40,779 bases of DNA from Clostridia bacterium (GTDB lineage: Bacteria > Bacillota > Clostridia > Oscillospirales > Acutalibacteraceae). This document shows, piece by piece, positions 30,825 through 39,341 of this stretch. A model generated the notes under the pieces. That model ran no database searches. It had not been told where the DNA came from and worked only from the letters and a program-made list of their open reading frames with translations. Where the stretch lies: the NCBI GenBank assembly GCA_017465085.1, contig JAFTWW010000006.1, positions 1 to 40,779 of the forward strand, given 5' to 3'. Made by a program: the position numbers and the translations under genes. Positions within the stretch are counted from its first letter, which is position 1, and each line of letters opens with the position of its first letter.

Positions 30825-31784
30825 ATGTTAAACCGCGAAACCGCCTACTCCTTGGCCTTTGAGGAGCAAAGAAATGCTCTTAAAAGGAAAACCGCCTTAT
30901 ACGAAAAGGCTTTAGAGGAGCTTAAAGCTAAAAATAACAGAATAGATGAGATAGACCGCACCCTTAAAGCCCTTGGCGCCAAAATAGGCATCACCGTGCT
31001 TTCGGGCGACCTTAAGGAGCTTGACCGTATGCAAAAGCTCATAACCGCTCTGGCGGAAGAAAGGGATGCTATCCTGCAGAAAAACGGCGTTACTCCCGCC
31101 GAATTTTCCTGCCAGCTTTGCAAGGATACAGGTTATATTGACGGCAAGGTATGCTCCTGCATAAAGGATGCCGCAAAGAAGCTTCTTATCAAGAGCCTTT
31201 CCGAAGAGCTCCCCCTTGAAGAGTGCCGATTTGAGCGCTTTGACCTTAAATATTATCCCGATGAGGATACTCCCGCGGGTAATCCGAGGAGAAGAATGGA
31301 AACGTTGCTTAAGCTTTGCAAGGATTATGCCGAAAGCTTTTCTCCCTCTTCTCCGAGTCTTCTCTTTATGGGCGATGCAGGACTTGGCAAAACCCATCTT
31401 TCCTTAAGCATTGTATATGAGCTTTTAAGCCGCGGCTTTGATGTTATCTATGGCTCGGCATATAATCTTTTATCAGCTATGGAGAATGACCACTTCCAGA
31501 ATCGTACCAACGAGAGCTTCTCGGCCGCTGTTACCTGCGACCTTTTAGTTATAGATGACCTTGGCAGTGAGTTTGTTTCGCCCTACATACAGTCTATGTT
31601 CTATAATGTTATTAACACAAGGCTTCTTGCAAACAGACCTACAATTATAAACACCAATCTTAATATGAAGGAGATTGAGCAGAGATATTCCGCCCGTATC
31701 TCATCAAGATTTATAGGCGGCTACACCGCCAAAAAGTTTATAGGCAACGATATAAGACAGATTAAGATGACTGAGAAAAAATAA
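30825..31784 (+). CDS. dnaI: DnaI/DnaC-type helicase loader ATPase
   Basis: A 319-residue AAA+ protein that delivers the replicative helicase to DNA. It has an N-terminal coiled-coil region (about 1-85), then a four-cysteine zinc-binding segment (CQLCKDTGYIDGKVCSC), as in DnaI. The ATPase core has Walker A FMGDAGLGKTHLS, Walker B DLLVIDDLGSE, and the sensor/arginine-finger region RYSARISSRFIGGYT. It directly follows dnaD. It differs from transposon-borne IstB in having the zinc segment and a chromosomal replication context. Confidence 0.93.
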   Translation: MLNRETAYSLAFEEQRNALKRKTALYEKALEELKAKNNRIDEIDRTLKALGAKIGITVLSGDLKELDRMQKLITALAEERDAILQKNGVTPAEFSCQLCKDTGYIDGKVCSCIKDAAKKLLIKSLSEELPLEECRFERFDLKYYPDEDTPAGNPRRRMETLLKLCKDYAESFSPSSPSLLFMGDAGLGKTHLSLSIVYELLSRGFDVIYGSAYNLLSAMENDHFQNRTNESFSAAVTCDLLVIDDLGSEFVSPYIQSMFYNVINTRLLANRPTIINTNLNMKEIEQRYSARISSRFIGGYTAKKFIGNDIRQIKMTEKK

Positions 31785-31787
31785 CAA

Positions 31788-31826
31788 TAAACGCGAAGGA
31801 GTTATACTCCCTCGCGTTTAATTTTT
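31788..31826. terminator. Bidirectional terminator between dnaI and the SGNH hydrolase gene
   Basis: Stem AAACGCGA-GGAG pairs with CTCC-TCGCGTTT around a TTATA loop, followed by AATTTTTTC on the plus strand. The convergent gene ends just after it. Confidence 0.85.
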
Positions 31827-31828
31827 TC

Positions 31829-32473
31829 TTATTTTATTGCTTCCTTAAACCATTTCATCCACTGATTTTTGATAACTATATGACCTGCAACCTGAGGGTG
31901 AACGCCATCAGCGGTGATTTTGTTAACGCCTACGCGGTCCACTGCCTTTTGTAATTCATCCTGCAAAGGAATAAAGGGTAAGCCATGCTTTTCGGCCAAC
32001 TTCTTAGCAACCGCCGCTCTCTCGGCAACGCCTGTTTTGAAGAGTTCCCATCTGTTAGGTACCTCTTCGGTATTGCGGGTGGATGCATTTTCAAAAACAT
32101 AAGGCTCCATAATGGCAATTTTTGTTTCGGGCAGTTTCTCTTTAAGAACGGTGAGAAGATGATTGTAATAAAACTCAAAATCCTCAGTATCAACACCGTT
32201 TTTATTACCGATTTCGTGCCAGATATCGTTAACGCCTATGAGTATGCTTAAATAATCAGGCTTGAGATTGATGAAATCCACCTTAATTCTCGCAATTAAA
32301 TCGGTAATTCTGTTGCCGCCGATACCACGGTTTACAACCTCATATTCCTCGCCGAACTCAAGCTCAAGGTCACCCTTAGCAAGATAAGCGTAGCCATTAC
32401 CCATACCGTAAAAATCGTTACGGTTTCTACCGCAATCGGTTATGGAATCTCCCTGAAATAATACTCTTTTCAT
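31829..32473 (-). CDS. SGNH/GDSL family hydrolase
   Basis: A 214-residue serine esterase-like enzyme. Block I has the catalytic Ser in LFQGDSITDCGRN, block II the oxyanion Gly in GIGGNRITDLIARI, block III the Asn in ILIGVNDIWHE, and block V the Asp/His pair in DGVHPQVAGH. No signal peptide is visible, so the protein is probably cytoplasmic. Members of this subgroup remove acetyl or acyl groups from sugars or lipids. The exact substrate is unknown; the divergent glucuronate isomerase gene suggests carbohydrate breakdown. ATG 32473 has GAGGTGA upstream and a strong promoter; the in-frame GTG at 32482 lies in the ribosome-binding site. Confidence 0.9.
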   Translation of the reverse strand: MKRVLFQGDSITDCGRNRNDFYGMGNGYAYLAKGDLELEFGEEYEVVNRGIGGNRITDLIARIKVDFINLKPDYLSILIGVNDIWHEIGNKNGVDTEDFEFYYNHLLTVLKEKLPETKIAIMEPYVFENASTRNTEEVPNRWELFKTGVAERAAVAKKLAEKHGLPFIPLQDELQKAVDRVGVNKITADGVHPQVAGHIVIKNQWMKWFKEAIK

Positions 32474-32505
32474 TATTATCACCTCAAAAATTTTGGTCTA
32501 ATTGA

Positions 32506-32533
32506 ATTATACTATGCCTTGTATTTTTGTCAA
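32506..32533 (-). promoter_or_regulatory. Promoter of the SGNH hydrolase gene
   Basis: On the minus strand a perfect TTGACA (32528-32533) and TATAAT (32506-32511) have a 16-base spacer. Confidence 0.75.
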
Positions 32534-32588
32534 CCTTTTTCAGATGTAAAAAAGGACATAATTTTTGTATTTTTCAGCAATAAATTCC

Positions 32589-32617
32589 TTGTAAATAGTT
32601 ATCCTTTGCTTTATAAT
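32589..32617 (+). promoter_or_regulatory. Promoter of uxaC-maf
   Basis: TTGTAA (32589-32594) and TATAAT (32612-32617) have a 17-base spacer, 31 bases before the chosen uxaC ATG. It is divergent from the SGNH promoter. Confidence 0.7.
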
Positions 32618-32648
32618 AAATTTGAAAATACTTTCTTTGGAGGAAATT

Positions 32649-34049
32649 ATGAGTTTTATTAAAGAGGATTTTTTACTTACAAATGAAACTGCAAAAAAGC
32701 TTTATCACACCTATGCCAAAAAGATGCCTATTATCGACTATCACTGCCACATTAACCCTAAGGAGATAGCCGAAAACCACACCTTTGGCAGTATTACTGA
32801 GATATGGCTGGGCGGCGACCATTATAAATGGCGCGCCATCCGTTCCAACGGTGTTCCCGAGGAAGAAATCACAGGCAATACCGATGATTTCACCAAGTTT
32901 TTGCGTTTTAGTGAAGTTATGCCCAAGCTCATAGGCAATCCTATGTACCATTGGTCCCACTTGGAGCTTGACCGCTATTTCGGTTTTGAGGGCACCCTTT
33001 CGGGCGATAACGCCAAGGAGGTTTTCGAACTTTGCAACGAGAAGCTTAAAACCCCCGAATTATCGGTTTTAAGCATTATCAAAAACTCTAATGTTGCTAT
33101 GATAGGCACCACTGATGACCCCATTGATACTTTAGAGTGGCACAAGGCTATTGCCGAGAAGGGCGAGTGCGCCGCCAAGGTGCTCCCCTCTTTCAGACCC
33201 GATAAGGCGGTTAATATTGATAAGGCAGGCTTTTCCGATTATATCCTTAAATTAGGCAAGGCCGCAGATATGGAGCTTACGAGTGTTTCCGCCGTTTGTG
33301 CCGCCCTTGCTAAGCGCCTTGATTTCTTCTGTGAGATGGGTTGCCGCGCCACCGACCACGGCCTTGACTATATGGTTTACCTGCCTGCAACCGAAGCAGA
33401 GGTTAATAAAATCTATAAAAAGGCGTTAAAGGGCAAGGCTATCACTCAGGAGGAAGCCGATAAATATAAAACCTTCCTTTTACTTTTCTTGGGCCGCGAA
33501 TATGCTAAGCGCGGTATCGTAATGCAGCTACATTACGGCGTTCAGCGTAACACAAACACCAATAAATTTGCATCCCTCGGCGCCGATACGGGCTTTGACT
33601 GCATCTCTACCAAGGAGTGTTGCTTTGGTCTTACGGGTTTCCTTAACGCCCTTGAAAGCGATGGACTTTTACCCAAGACCATCATCTATTCTCTTAACCC
33701 CCACGATAATGAGCTTATCGGCACGGTGCTCGGCTGTTTCCAGGGCACCGAGGCCGCAGGTAAGATTCAGCACGGCTCTGCCTGGTGGTTTAACGATACT
33801 AAATCGGGTATGGAAGCTCAGCTTAAATCCCTTGCAAATCTCTCGGCCCTTGGCAACTTTATCGGTATGCTTACCGATTCAAGAAGCTTTTTATCCTACA
33901 CCCGCCACGAGTATTTCAGAAGAATTCTCTGCAACCTGATAGGAACCTGGGTTGAAAACGGCGAATACCCCAATGATGAAAAGTATCTCGGCAAGCTGGT
34001 AGAGGATATCTGCTACAATAACGCCGCTAAATACTTTGGTTTAGAATAG
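32649..34049 (+). CDS. uxaC: Glucuronate isomerase
   Basis: Converts D-glucuronate to D-fructuronate (or galacturonate to tagaturonate) at the start of hexuronate catabolism. The 466-residue protein begins FIKEDFLLTNETAKKLYHTY and has the amidohydrolase-like metal motif IIDYHCHINPKEI. Further family segments are WLGGDHYKWRAIRSNGV, YFGFEGTLSG, MQLHYGVQRNTN and GMLTDSRSFLSYTRHEYFRR. ATG 32649 is chosen for the GGAGG ribosome-binding site 6 bases upstream, not the earlier in-frame start at 32622. No other uxa/uxu genes are adjacent. maf follows one base after the stop. Confidence 0.96.
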   Translation: MSFIKEDFLLTNETAKKLYHTYAKKMPIIDYHCHINPKEIAENHTFGSITEIWLGGDHYKWRAIRSNGVPEEEITGNTDDFTKFLRFSEVMPKLIGNPMYHWSHLELDRYFGFEGTLSGDNAKEVFELCNEKLKTPELSVLSIIKNSNVAMIGTTDDPIDTLEWHKAIAEKGECAAKVLPSFRPDKAVNIDKAGFSDYILKLGKAADMELTSVSAVCAALAKRLDFFCEMGCRATDHGLDYMVYLPATEAEVNKIYKKALKGKAITQEEADKYKTFLLLFLGREYAKRGIVMQLHYGVQRNTNTNKFASLGADTGFDCISTKECCFGLTGFLNALESDGLLPKTIIYSLNPHDNELIGTVLGCFQGTEAAGKIQHGSAWWFNDTKSGMEAQLKSLANLSALGNFIGMLTDSRSFLSYTRHEYFRRILCNLIGTWVENGEYPNDEKYLGKLVEDICYNNAAKYFGLE

Positions 34050-34050
34050 T

Positions 34051-34602
34051 ATGGAATATATTTTAGCCTCGGCCTCGCCGAGAAGAAAAGAGCTTTTGGA
34101 GCGGGTAATACCTTACTATGTATGCCTTCCCGCTGATGTGGATGAGAGCATACCCGAAGGTATTCCTGCAAATAAGGCGCCCGAATATTTAAGCCTTAAA
34201 AAAGCAAGGCATATAGCGAAGGATAACCCCGATGCAGTTATAATCGGCGCCGATACCTGCGTTATTTTAGATGATAAAATTTTAGGCAAGCCCCAATCAA
34301 TTGAAGAGGCTAAGGAAATGCTTACCTGCCTTTCGGGCAAAGCCCACCTTGTTATAACGGGTTGCTCCATTGTAAAAGGACATAAGGAAATCACCTTCAG
34401 CGAGGTAACCGAGGTTGAGTTTTATCCACTTACCGAGCAAGAAATCAATGAATATATTGCAACAGGTGAAAGTATGGATAAGGCAGGCGCATACGGAATC
34501 CAGGGCAAAGGCTCCCTGCTTGTTAAAGGGATTGCGGGCGACTATTTCAATGTTGTAGGCCTACCTATTGCAAGACTCGCAAGGGAAATAAAAAAATTAT
34601 AA
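34051..34602 (+). CDS. maf: Maf family nucleoside triphosphate pyrophosphatase
   Basis: A house-cleaning pyrophosphatase that hydrolyses non-canonical nucleotides (dTTP/UTP-type in the YhdE subgroup) and is linked to septum formation. The 183-residue protein starts with the ILASASPRRKELL motif and contains IIGADTCVILDDKILGKP with the catalytic Asp. Later comes STAGEPxDKAGAYGIQG-like sequence, here TGESMDKAGAYGIQGKGSLL, and NVVGLPIARL. It starts one base after the uxaC stop, so it is translationally coupled, and it is followed by a repeat-rich terminator region. Confidence 0.95.
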   Translation: MEYILASASPRRKELLERVIPYYVCLPADVDESIPEGIPANKAPEYLSLKKARHIAKDNPDAVIIGADTCVILDDKILGKPQSIEEAKEMLTCLSGKAHLVITGCSIVKGHKEITFSEVTEVEFYPLTEQEINEYIATGESMDKAGAYGIQGKGSLLVKGIAGDYFNVVGLPIARLAREIKKL

Positions 34603-34635
34603 GTTTAGAGTTATGAATAGGGCTTCGCCTTATGT

Positions 34636-34790
34636 TATGATATTCGCGATGCGAATATCTGATGAAAACCCGCCTCCACTTGTCAGGGGAGGTGGATTTT
34701 GCGAAGCAAAAGACGGAGGGGTAGTCGTTCTCTCCCTCCGTCCTCGTTACACTCGGACACCTCCCTCATTAGAGGGAGGCTTTTTTACCA
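34636..34790 (+). repeat. Dispersed GC-rich repeat (copy 2) with terminal hairpin
   Basis: The region holds a series of palindromes: ATATTCGC with loop GAT; TTTTGC with loop GAA; GACGGAGGG facing CCCTCCGTC; and CTCCCTC with loop ATTA pairing with GAGGGAG, followed by GCTTTTTT (34760-34786). The last can serve as the uxaC-maf terminator. The central part matches the reverse complement of positions 1-60. A 65-codon open frame across it is only a by-product of the repeat. Confidence 0.75.
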
Positions 34791-34862
34791 AAAATCAGAT
34801 TGACATATAAAGGTATAAACTATATAATTAAAGCAAATCGGTCTATGAAAGAGTGAAAAATT

Positions 34863-35037
34863 GTGAATTTTACTGTAAAAATGCTACGAAACGAGCATTG
34901 GTGGGGCGGCACCGCCGAGCACGGCAAATATATGGCCCTTCAGCTTCAAAATGGCTAAGGGAGAATTTAATTTAGAGGGCGGAGAATATATCATCCCCGC
35001 TCCCCTTGACCGCTTAATATATTTTAAGAAAATTTAA
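34863..35037 (+). pseudogene. Remnant of a larger gene, possibly a glycoside hydrolase
   Basis: Two short coding stretches in different frames look like the two ends of a lost gene. The first (GTG at 34863, stop at 34956) reads NFTVKMLRNEHWWGGTAEHG and continues to a stop. The second (34951-35037, shifted frame) reads FNLEGGEYIIPAPLDRLIYF and ends naturally. The second piece resembles the C-terminal tail of GH31-type glucosidases, and the HWWGG piece suits an N-terminal carbohydrate-enzyme segment; both are impressions by eye. The middle is missing, so this is an internal deletion plus frameshift if the interpretation holds. Confidence 0.4.
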
Positions 35038-35047
35038 GATATAAACA

Positions 35048-35084
35048 AAAAAGGTTGTTCCCTCGGGAACAACCTTTTTAATTT
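35048..35084. terminator. Terminator of the oad operon
   Basis: Stem AAAAAGGTTGTTCC pairs with GGGAACAACCTTTTT around a CTC loop, with T runs on both sides. It lies 8 bases after the oadA stop. Confidence 0.9.
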
Positions 35085-35087
35085 TTA

Positions 35088-36491
35088 TTATACCGATAAA
35101 TCTTCAACGATAAGCTCGCGGACTGCATTTTCATCCTCAACCTTATCTCTTACGGCGAAGAACTTTTCGGCAACCTGTGGGAAGAGGGCGTAGCTTAGTA
35201 CATCCTCACCTGTTTTGCCGATGCCCTTTTCCTTCATCTCAACCGCATACTTTTTAAGCTCGGGCTCGATAAGATCGGCAGGGCGGCAGGTAATAACCTC
35301 ATCATCGCCGATTGCTTTCTTGCGAACCTCCTCGTTTACGGGAGCGGGAAGAGCGCCGTATTCGCCCTTAAGGAGAGCCTTGGATTCCTTGGGAACCATC
35401 TTGTAACGCTCACCCGAAAGAACGTTCATAACTGCCTGAGTACCAACTATCTGACTGGTGGGGGTTACGAGGGGTGGGAAGCCAAAATCCTCGCGTACCT
35501 TGGGTACCTCGGCTAAAACATCATAGTACTTATCCTCGGCGCCTGCCTGCTTAAGCTGAGAAATCAGGTTAGAAAGCATACCGCCGGGCACCTGATAGAT
35601 AAGAGTTTTGGTATCAACGTTGAGCACCTTGGGATCAAGGGTGCCCTCTGCCTTCATCTTATCGGCAACGGTGCGGAAATGAGCGGCCACCTCACCGAGA
35701 GCATTCAGGTCAAGACCTGTATCATACTCGGTGCCCTGAAGAGTAGCAACAAGGGATTCGGTTGAGGGGTTTGCTGTGCCGTTTGCAAAGGGAGAGAGGG
35801 CGCAGTCAACAATATCAACGCCTGCCTGAGTGGCCATAAGGTAGGTCATATCACCTGTACCCGTGGTGTTGTGGGTATGAAGGTGAATAGGCACCTTAAC
35901 GCTCTCTTTAAGCTTCTTAACGAGAGAATATGCATCAAAGGGTAAAAGCAGGTTAGCCATATCCTTAATGCAGATTACATCTGCGCCCATATTCTCAAGG
36001 GTTTTTGCAAGATTTACAAAATACTCCTCGTTGTGAACGGGGCTTTCGGTATAGCTGATGGCGGTTTCACAGATGCCGCCGTATTCCTTACAGCTCTTAA
36101 CTGCCTGCTCTAAGTTGCGGGGGTCATTGAGCGCATCAAAAATACGAACAACATCAATACCGTTTTCGATAGATTTCTTAACGAACATATCAACAACATC
36201 ATCAGAATAGTGCTTGTAGCCAAGAAGATTCTGACCGCGAAGCAACATCTGAAGCTTGGTGTTAGGCATATGCTTCTTAAGTGTGCGAAGCCTTTCCCAA
36301 GGATCTTCATTAAGGAAACGCATACAGGCATCGAAGGTAGCGCCGCCCCAGCACTCTAAGGACCAATAGCCGATTTTATCCAGCTTTTCGAGGGCGGGAA
36401 GCATATCCTCAAGCCTCATTCTCGTGGCCGCCTGAGATTGATGGGCATCACGAAGAATAGTATCAGTTATAAGTAAAGGTTTTTTATCCAT
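35088..36491 (-). CDS. oadA: Oxaloacetate decarboxylase alpha subunit (carboxyltransferase)
   Basis: Transfers the carboxyl group of oxaloacetate to the biotin carrier, forming pyruvate. The 467-residue protein has the carboxyltransferase TIM-barrel start LLITDTILRDAHQSQAATRM (zinc Asp), the segment WSLECWGGATFDACMRFLNE, MLLRGQNLLGYKHY, and the metal His pair in IHLHTHNTTGTGD. The PYC_OADA conserved C-terminal domain follows (LIYQVPGGMLSNLISQL), with FPPLVTPTSQIVGTQAV. There is no biotinyl domain; it is a separate gene upstream in the operon. ATG 36491 has AAAGGA upstream. A 210-base gap with a dispersed repeat separates it from oadB. Confidence 0.96.
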   Translation of the reverse strand: MDKKPLLITDTILRDAHQSQAATRMRLEDMLPALEKLDKIGYWSLECWGGATFDACMRFLNEDPWERLRTLKKHMPNTKLQMLLRGQNLLGYKHYSDDVVDMFVKKSIENGIDVVRIFDALNDPRNLEQAVKSCKEYGGICETAISYTESPVHNEEYFVNLAKTLENMGADVICIKDMANLLLPFDAYSLVKKLKESVKVPIHLHTHNTTGTGDMTYLMATQAGVDIVDCALSPFANGTANPSTESLVATLQGTEYDTGLDLNALGEVAAHFRTVADKMKAEGTLDPKVLNVDTKTLIYQVPGGMLSNLISQLKQAGAEDKYYDVLAEVPKVREDFGFPPLVTPTSQIVGTQAVMNVLSGERYKMVPKESKALLKGEYGALPAPVNEEVRKKAIGDDEVITCRPADLIEPELKKYAVEMKEKGIGKTGEDVLSYALFPQVAEKFFAVRDKVEDENAVRELIVEDLSV

Positions 36492-36540
36492 AACTTTTCC
36501 TTTCTGTGTTTTTAGTAACATTAAAATCAACGTAAAATCC

Positions 36541-36592
36541 CTCCACCGCAAACGGTCCCCCTCCCTTTAGGCAAGGGAGGCGAGGGATCGGA
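36541..36592. repeat. Dispersed GC-rich repeat in the oadB-oadA gap
   Basis: CCTCCCTT with loop TAGG pairs with CAAGGGAGG, flanked by CCCTCCACCGCAAACGGTC. It is related in style to the CCTCC/GGAGG elements at 1-60 and 34670-34790. The rest of the 210-base gap (36593-36701) holds nothing recognisable. Confidence 0.6.
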
Positions 36593-36701
36593 AATTTTGT
36601 TGATAATTTGAGAGAAAATTGGTTGCAGAGCCGTTTTGAAGTGAGCGGTGCCGTATTATTATACTGCCCCGAACAAAAAGCGGCGTTGCGGACAATTTTA
36701 C

Positions 36702-37907
36702 TTAACCAAAGAGAGAGATTAGTACGCCTGCGGCAATTGCAGAACCTATAACTCCTGCAACATTGGGACCCATGGCGTGCATAAGAAGGAAGTTAGAGGG
36801 ATTTGCCTTCTGACCTACCGACTGAGATACACGGGCTGCCATAGGAACGGCGGAAACGCCTGCCGAGCCAATGAGGGGGTTAATCTTATTCTTGGTAAAG
36901 AGATTCATAAGCTTAGCAAGAAGAACGCCGCCTGCGGTACCGATACCAAAGGCAACAATACCCATAGCAAGTATCTTGAGGGTATCGGGGTTAAGGAAGG
37001 AGGCCGCAGTAGCGGTAGCGCCAACCGAGATGCCGAGGAATATGGTAACGATATTCATAAGCTCGTTCTGAGCTGTCTTGCAAAGTCTCTCAGCAACGCC
37101 CGATTCTTTCCAGAGGTTACCAAGCATTAGGCAACCTACAAGGCTGGTTGCGGAAGGAACAAGGAGGGCTACAAAGATGGTTACAACGATGGGGAAGATA
37201 ATCTTTTCTGTTTTAGAAACCTGACGGAGAGGCTTCATAACGATTTCTCTTTCCTTCTTGGTTGTAAGCACCTTCATGATGGGGGGCTGAATTACGGGAA
37301 CTAATGCCATATATGAATATGCGGCAACTGCGATGGGACCTAAAAGGTTGGGGAAAAGCTTTGAGGTAGTATAAATAGCGGTAGGACCATCAGCTCCGCC
37401 TATTATACCGATAGATGCGGCGGCTTCCTGGGGGAATCCCAAATAGAAGCATCCGATAAAGGTAACGAATATACCAAGCTGGGCAGCGGCGCCTAAGAGC
37501 AGGCTCTTAGGGTTGGAAATAAGAGGACCGAAATCGGTCATAGCGCCGATACCTATAAATATAAGGCAGGGGTAAAGGCAAGTCTTAACGCCTATGTAGA
37601 GTATATCCAAAAGTCCGCCCTCGGCCAAAATCACACCGTAATCGTGGTAGTGCTCAGAGCTACTATCCATAAACGCAGTCCACAATTCGCTGTGATACAT
37701 TTCGGCTCCGGGGAGATTGGTAAGAAGCATACCGAAGGCAATACCTATAAGTAAAAGGGGCTCAAACTGCTTCTTTATAGCGAGCCAAAGCAGAAGCAAG
37801 GATATGCAGATCATTGCAAGCTGACCCCAGTTTTCACTAAAGTTTCCGAAAAGCATATAAAAGCCTGTGCTTTTCAGAAAGTCTATAATTCTTTCTAAAA
37901 TATCCAT
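36702..37907 (-). CDS. oadB: Sodium-pumping decarboxylase beta subunit
   Basis: Membrane subunit that decarboxylates carboxybiotin and exports two sodium ions. The 401-residue protein has about ten hydrophobic segments and the family signatures [33 protein letters not shown], and the central [16 protein letters not shown] with the essential Asp. The C-terminal part contains [20 protein letters not shown] and [20 protein letters not shown]. It lies 13 bases after the biotin carrier gene, so both are in the oad operon. The conserved residues appear intact. Confidence 0.97.
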   Translation of the reverse strand: MDILERIIDFLKSTGFYMLFGNFSENWGQLAMICISLLLLWLAIKKQFEPLLLIGIAFGMLLTNLPGAEMYHSELWTAFMDSSSEHYHDYGVILAEGGLLDILYIGVKTCLYPCLIFIGIGAMTDFGPLISNPKSLLLGAAAQLGIFVTFIGCFYLGFPQEAAASIGIIGGADGPTAIYTTSKLFPNLLGPIAVAAYSYMALVPVIQPPIMKVLTTKKEREIVMKPLRQVSKTEKIIFPIVVTIFVALLVPSATSLVGCLMLGNLWKESGVAERLCKTAQNELMNIVTIFLGISVGATATAASFLNPDTLKILAMGIVAFGIGTAGGVLLAKLMNLFTKNKINPLIGSAGVSAVPMAARVSQSVGQKANPSNFLLMHAMGPNVAGVIGSAIAAGVLISLFG

Positions 37908-37920
37908 TTGTGATTACCTC

Positions 37921-38304
37921 TTACGCGATTACACAAAGAACGGAGCCGCTTTCAACGGTTTCACCCTTCTGAACATTTACAGAAGCAACGGTGCCATCGC
38001 AGGGAGCCATAATTTCATTTTCCATCTTCATAGCTTCAAGGATAACAAGAACATCGCCCTTCTTAACGCTTTGGCCTGCGGATACCTTAACATCAAGGAT
38101 GTTTCCGGGCATGGGGCTTGCTACGGTTTCGCCGCCTGCTGCTACGGGAGCAGGTGCTGCTGCGGGCGCAGGAGCTGCCTCGGGGGCGGGCGCGGCTACG
38201 GGAGCGGGTGCGGCTACGGGAGCAGCCTTAACCTCAGCTGCATCAATAGCCTCTACGGTGATTTCATAAGCGGTGCCGTTTACGGTTACTTTATACTGTT
38301 TCAT
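37921..38304 (-). CDS. Biotin carboxyl carrier protein of the decarboxylase
   Basis: A 127-residue acyl carrier-like subunit that shuttles the carboxyl group from OadA to OadB. The N-terminal 25 residues ([16 protein letters not shown]) are followed by a flexible Ala/Pro linker of about 35 residues and a biotinyl-lipoyl domain (about 57-127). The biotin-accepting Lys lies in [16 protein letters not shown]. Homologues are called MmdC, GcdC or the biotin part of OadA. The separate gene explains why OadA here lacks this domain. The Ala/Pro linker is encoded by near-repeats of GCxCCx, a place where length variation is expected. Confidence 0.93.
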   Translation of the reverse strand: MKQYKVTVNGTAYEITVEAIDAAEVKAAPVAAPAPVAAPAPEAAPAPAAAPAPVAAGGETVASPMPGNILDVKVSAGQSVKKGDVLVILEAMKMENEIMAPCDGTVASVNVQKGETVESGSVLCVIA

Positions 38305-38334
38305 ATCTTTATACCTCTTTTTCAGTTTGTTTTT

Positions 38335-38649
38335 TTAGATTTTCTTAAATGAGATAACACGAAGAGCGTTAACATCTGTTCCCATCTCTTCTGCGATTAC
38401 CGCGGTTACTGCCGCGATAATTTCCTGACGGTTCTCAATAACCGTGTTTACGGTTGCCGCAGGGGCTGCAGGGGTTGCCGCAGCAACGGGCTCATCAGCC
38501 TTGTTTACAAAGAAAAGACTAACTATCTTACAGATAATGATTATACATATAAGACCGATAAATACGGTGCCCATACCCATCACTACCACAAGCCAGTTAG
38601 GAATGTTTTCAGGCTGCAACGAAATTCCCGATAAAATATTTTCTAACAT
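38335..38649 (-). CDS. oadG: Oxaloacetate decarboxylase gamma chain
   Basis: A 104-residue single-pass membrane subunit that assembles the complex and supports the carboxyltransferase. One transmembrane helix (WLVVVMGMGTVFIGLICIII) is followed by an Ala/Pro/Thr-rich stretch and a C-terminal segment (ENRQEIIAAVTAVIAEEMG) ending in VNALRVISFKKI, as in clostridial OadG-type proteins. ATG 38649 was chosen because GGGAGGTG lies upstream; the longer in-frame extension has no ribosome-binding site and a basic, non-family N terminus. It is the first gene of the operon. Confidence 0.92.
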   Translation of the reverse strand: MLENILSGISLQPENIPNWLVVVMGMGTVFIGLICIIIICKIVSLFFVNKADEPVAAATPAAPAATVNTVIENRQEIIAAVTAVIAEEMGTDVNALRVISFKKI

Positions 38650-38777
38650 TTTTGCACCTCCCGAAATGCAATTTTTTAATACCCTGATTCTGCCCAAAGG
38701 TAGAATAAAAATATGTTTTTTCAGTTTGGTTTTTGGCATTTTTTACACCAAATCCCAAAAGAATACCAAATTAGGTC

Positions 38778-38806
38778 ATTGTATAGTATATCACACTATT
38801 TTGCAA
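38778..38806 (-). promoter_or_regulatory. Promoter of the oad operon
   Basis: On the minus strand TTGCAA (38801-38806) and TACAAT (38778-38783) have a 17-base spacer, with a leader of about 125 bases before oadG. No riboswitch fold was recognised in the leader. Confidence 0.6.
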
Positions 38807-38910
38807 ATCACAAGTATCTTTTCCAAGATTTGTGAAAAATTTAACTTTTAGGTTTTTCGCTTCATAATATGGTAGTGGACCTATGTAAATAATTAAGAGG
38901 AGTTACGATA

Positions 38911-39078
38911 ATGGATGTAATGAATACCCCGCGTAACGAAGAGGAGCAGGTGCTTACTATGGCGTTTGTGAATATGCAACCTATGGGCGATGTTTACAGT
39001 CCCGAATCGGCGCTAAGAGCAGGTACTCTGTTCCCCGATATAGATAAGCCTTTCCGTATAGGAGGCAAGGAACGATGA
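38911..39078 (+). CDS. cotJA: Spore coat associated protein CotJA
   Basis: A 55-residue protein. The segment AFVNMQPMGDVYSPESALRA followed by GTLFPDIDKPF is the CotJA signature. It is the first gene of the cotJABC spore-coat operon, which is made in the mother cell under sigma-E in Bacillus. A GAGGAG ribosome-binding site lies 8 bases before the ATG. The stop overlaps the cotJB start (ATGA). A convincing sigma-E promoter was not found by eye in the AT-rich region upstream. Confidence 0.93.
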   Translation: MDVMNTPRNEEEQVLTMAFVNMQPMGDVYSPESALRAGTLFPDIDKPFRIGGKER

Positions 39079-39338
39079 ATCAAAAAAGACTCAGAAGAAA
39101 AATATGGGAACTGGATTTTGCCATACACGAAATGGTGCTCTTTCTTGATACCCATCCTAAAAACGCGACCGCCCTTAACAGACTTAAAATGTACCGTAAT
39201 GAGCGGGCAAGGCTTGTGGAGGAATACACCTCCCGCTTTGGCAGTATGAACGAAACCGCAAACTCAACCGAAATAGGCGGCTCTTGGGACTGGATAAACG
39301 GACCTTGGCCCTGGGAAAATAAATTTGCGGAGGAATAG
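39075..39338 (+). CDS. cotJB: Spore coat protein CotJB
   Basis: An 87-residue coat protein recognised from IWELDFAIHEMVLFLDTHPK, followed by NATALNRLKMYRNERARLVEEY and the C-terminal tryptophan-rich WDWINGPWPWENKF. It overlaps cotJA by 4 bases, with GGAGGCAAGG as ribosome-binding site. The start of cotJC lies 3 bases after its stop, preserving the family operon order, but cotJC is broken shortly afterwards. Confidence 0.95.
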   Translation: MNQKRLRRKIWELDFAIHEMVLFLDTHPKNATALNRLKMYRNERARLVEEYTSRFGSMNETANSTEIGGSWDWINGPWPWENKFAEE

Positions 39339-39341
39339 TAT

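Noticed and set aside
34613-34810. A 65-codon open frame after maf
   Set aside because: It lies entirely in the GC-rich repeat and terminator palindromes, and the same repeat sequence occurs elsewhere in other contexts.
35088-36491. A biotinyl domain at the end of OadA
   Set aside because: The protein ends at VRELIVEDLSV without an AMKM motif; the carrier is a separate gene at 37921-38304.
38820-38910. A sigma-E promoter for cotJ
   Set aside because: CATAATAT at 38863 is only loosely like a sigma-E -10 element, and no acceptable -35 element lies at the right spacing.
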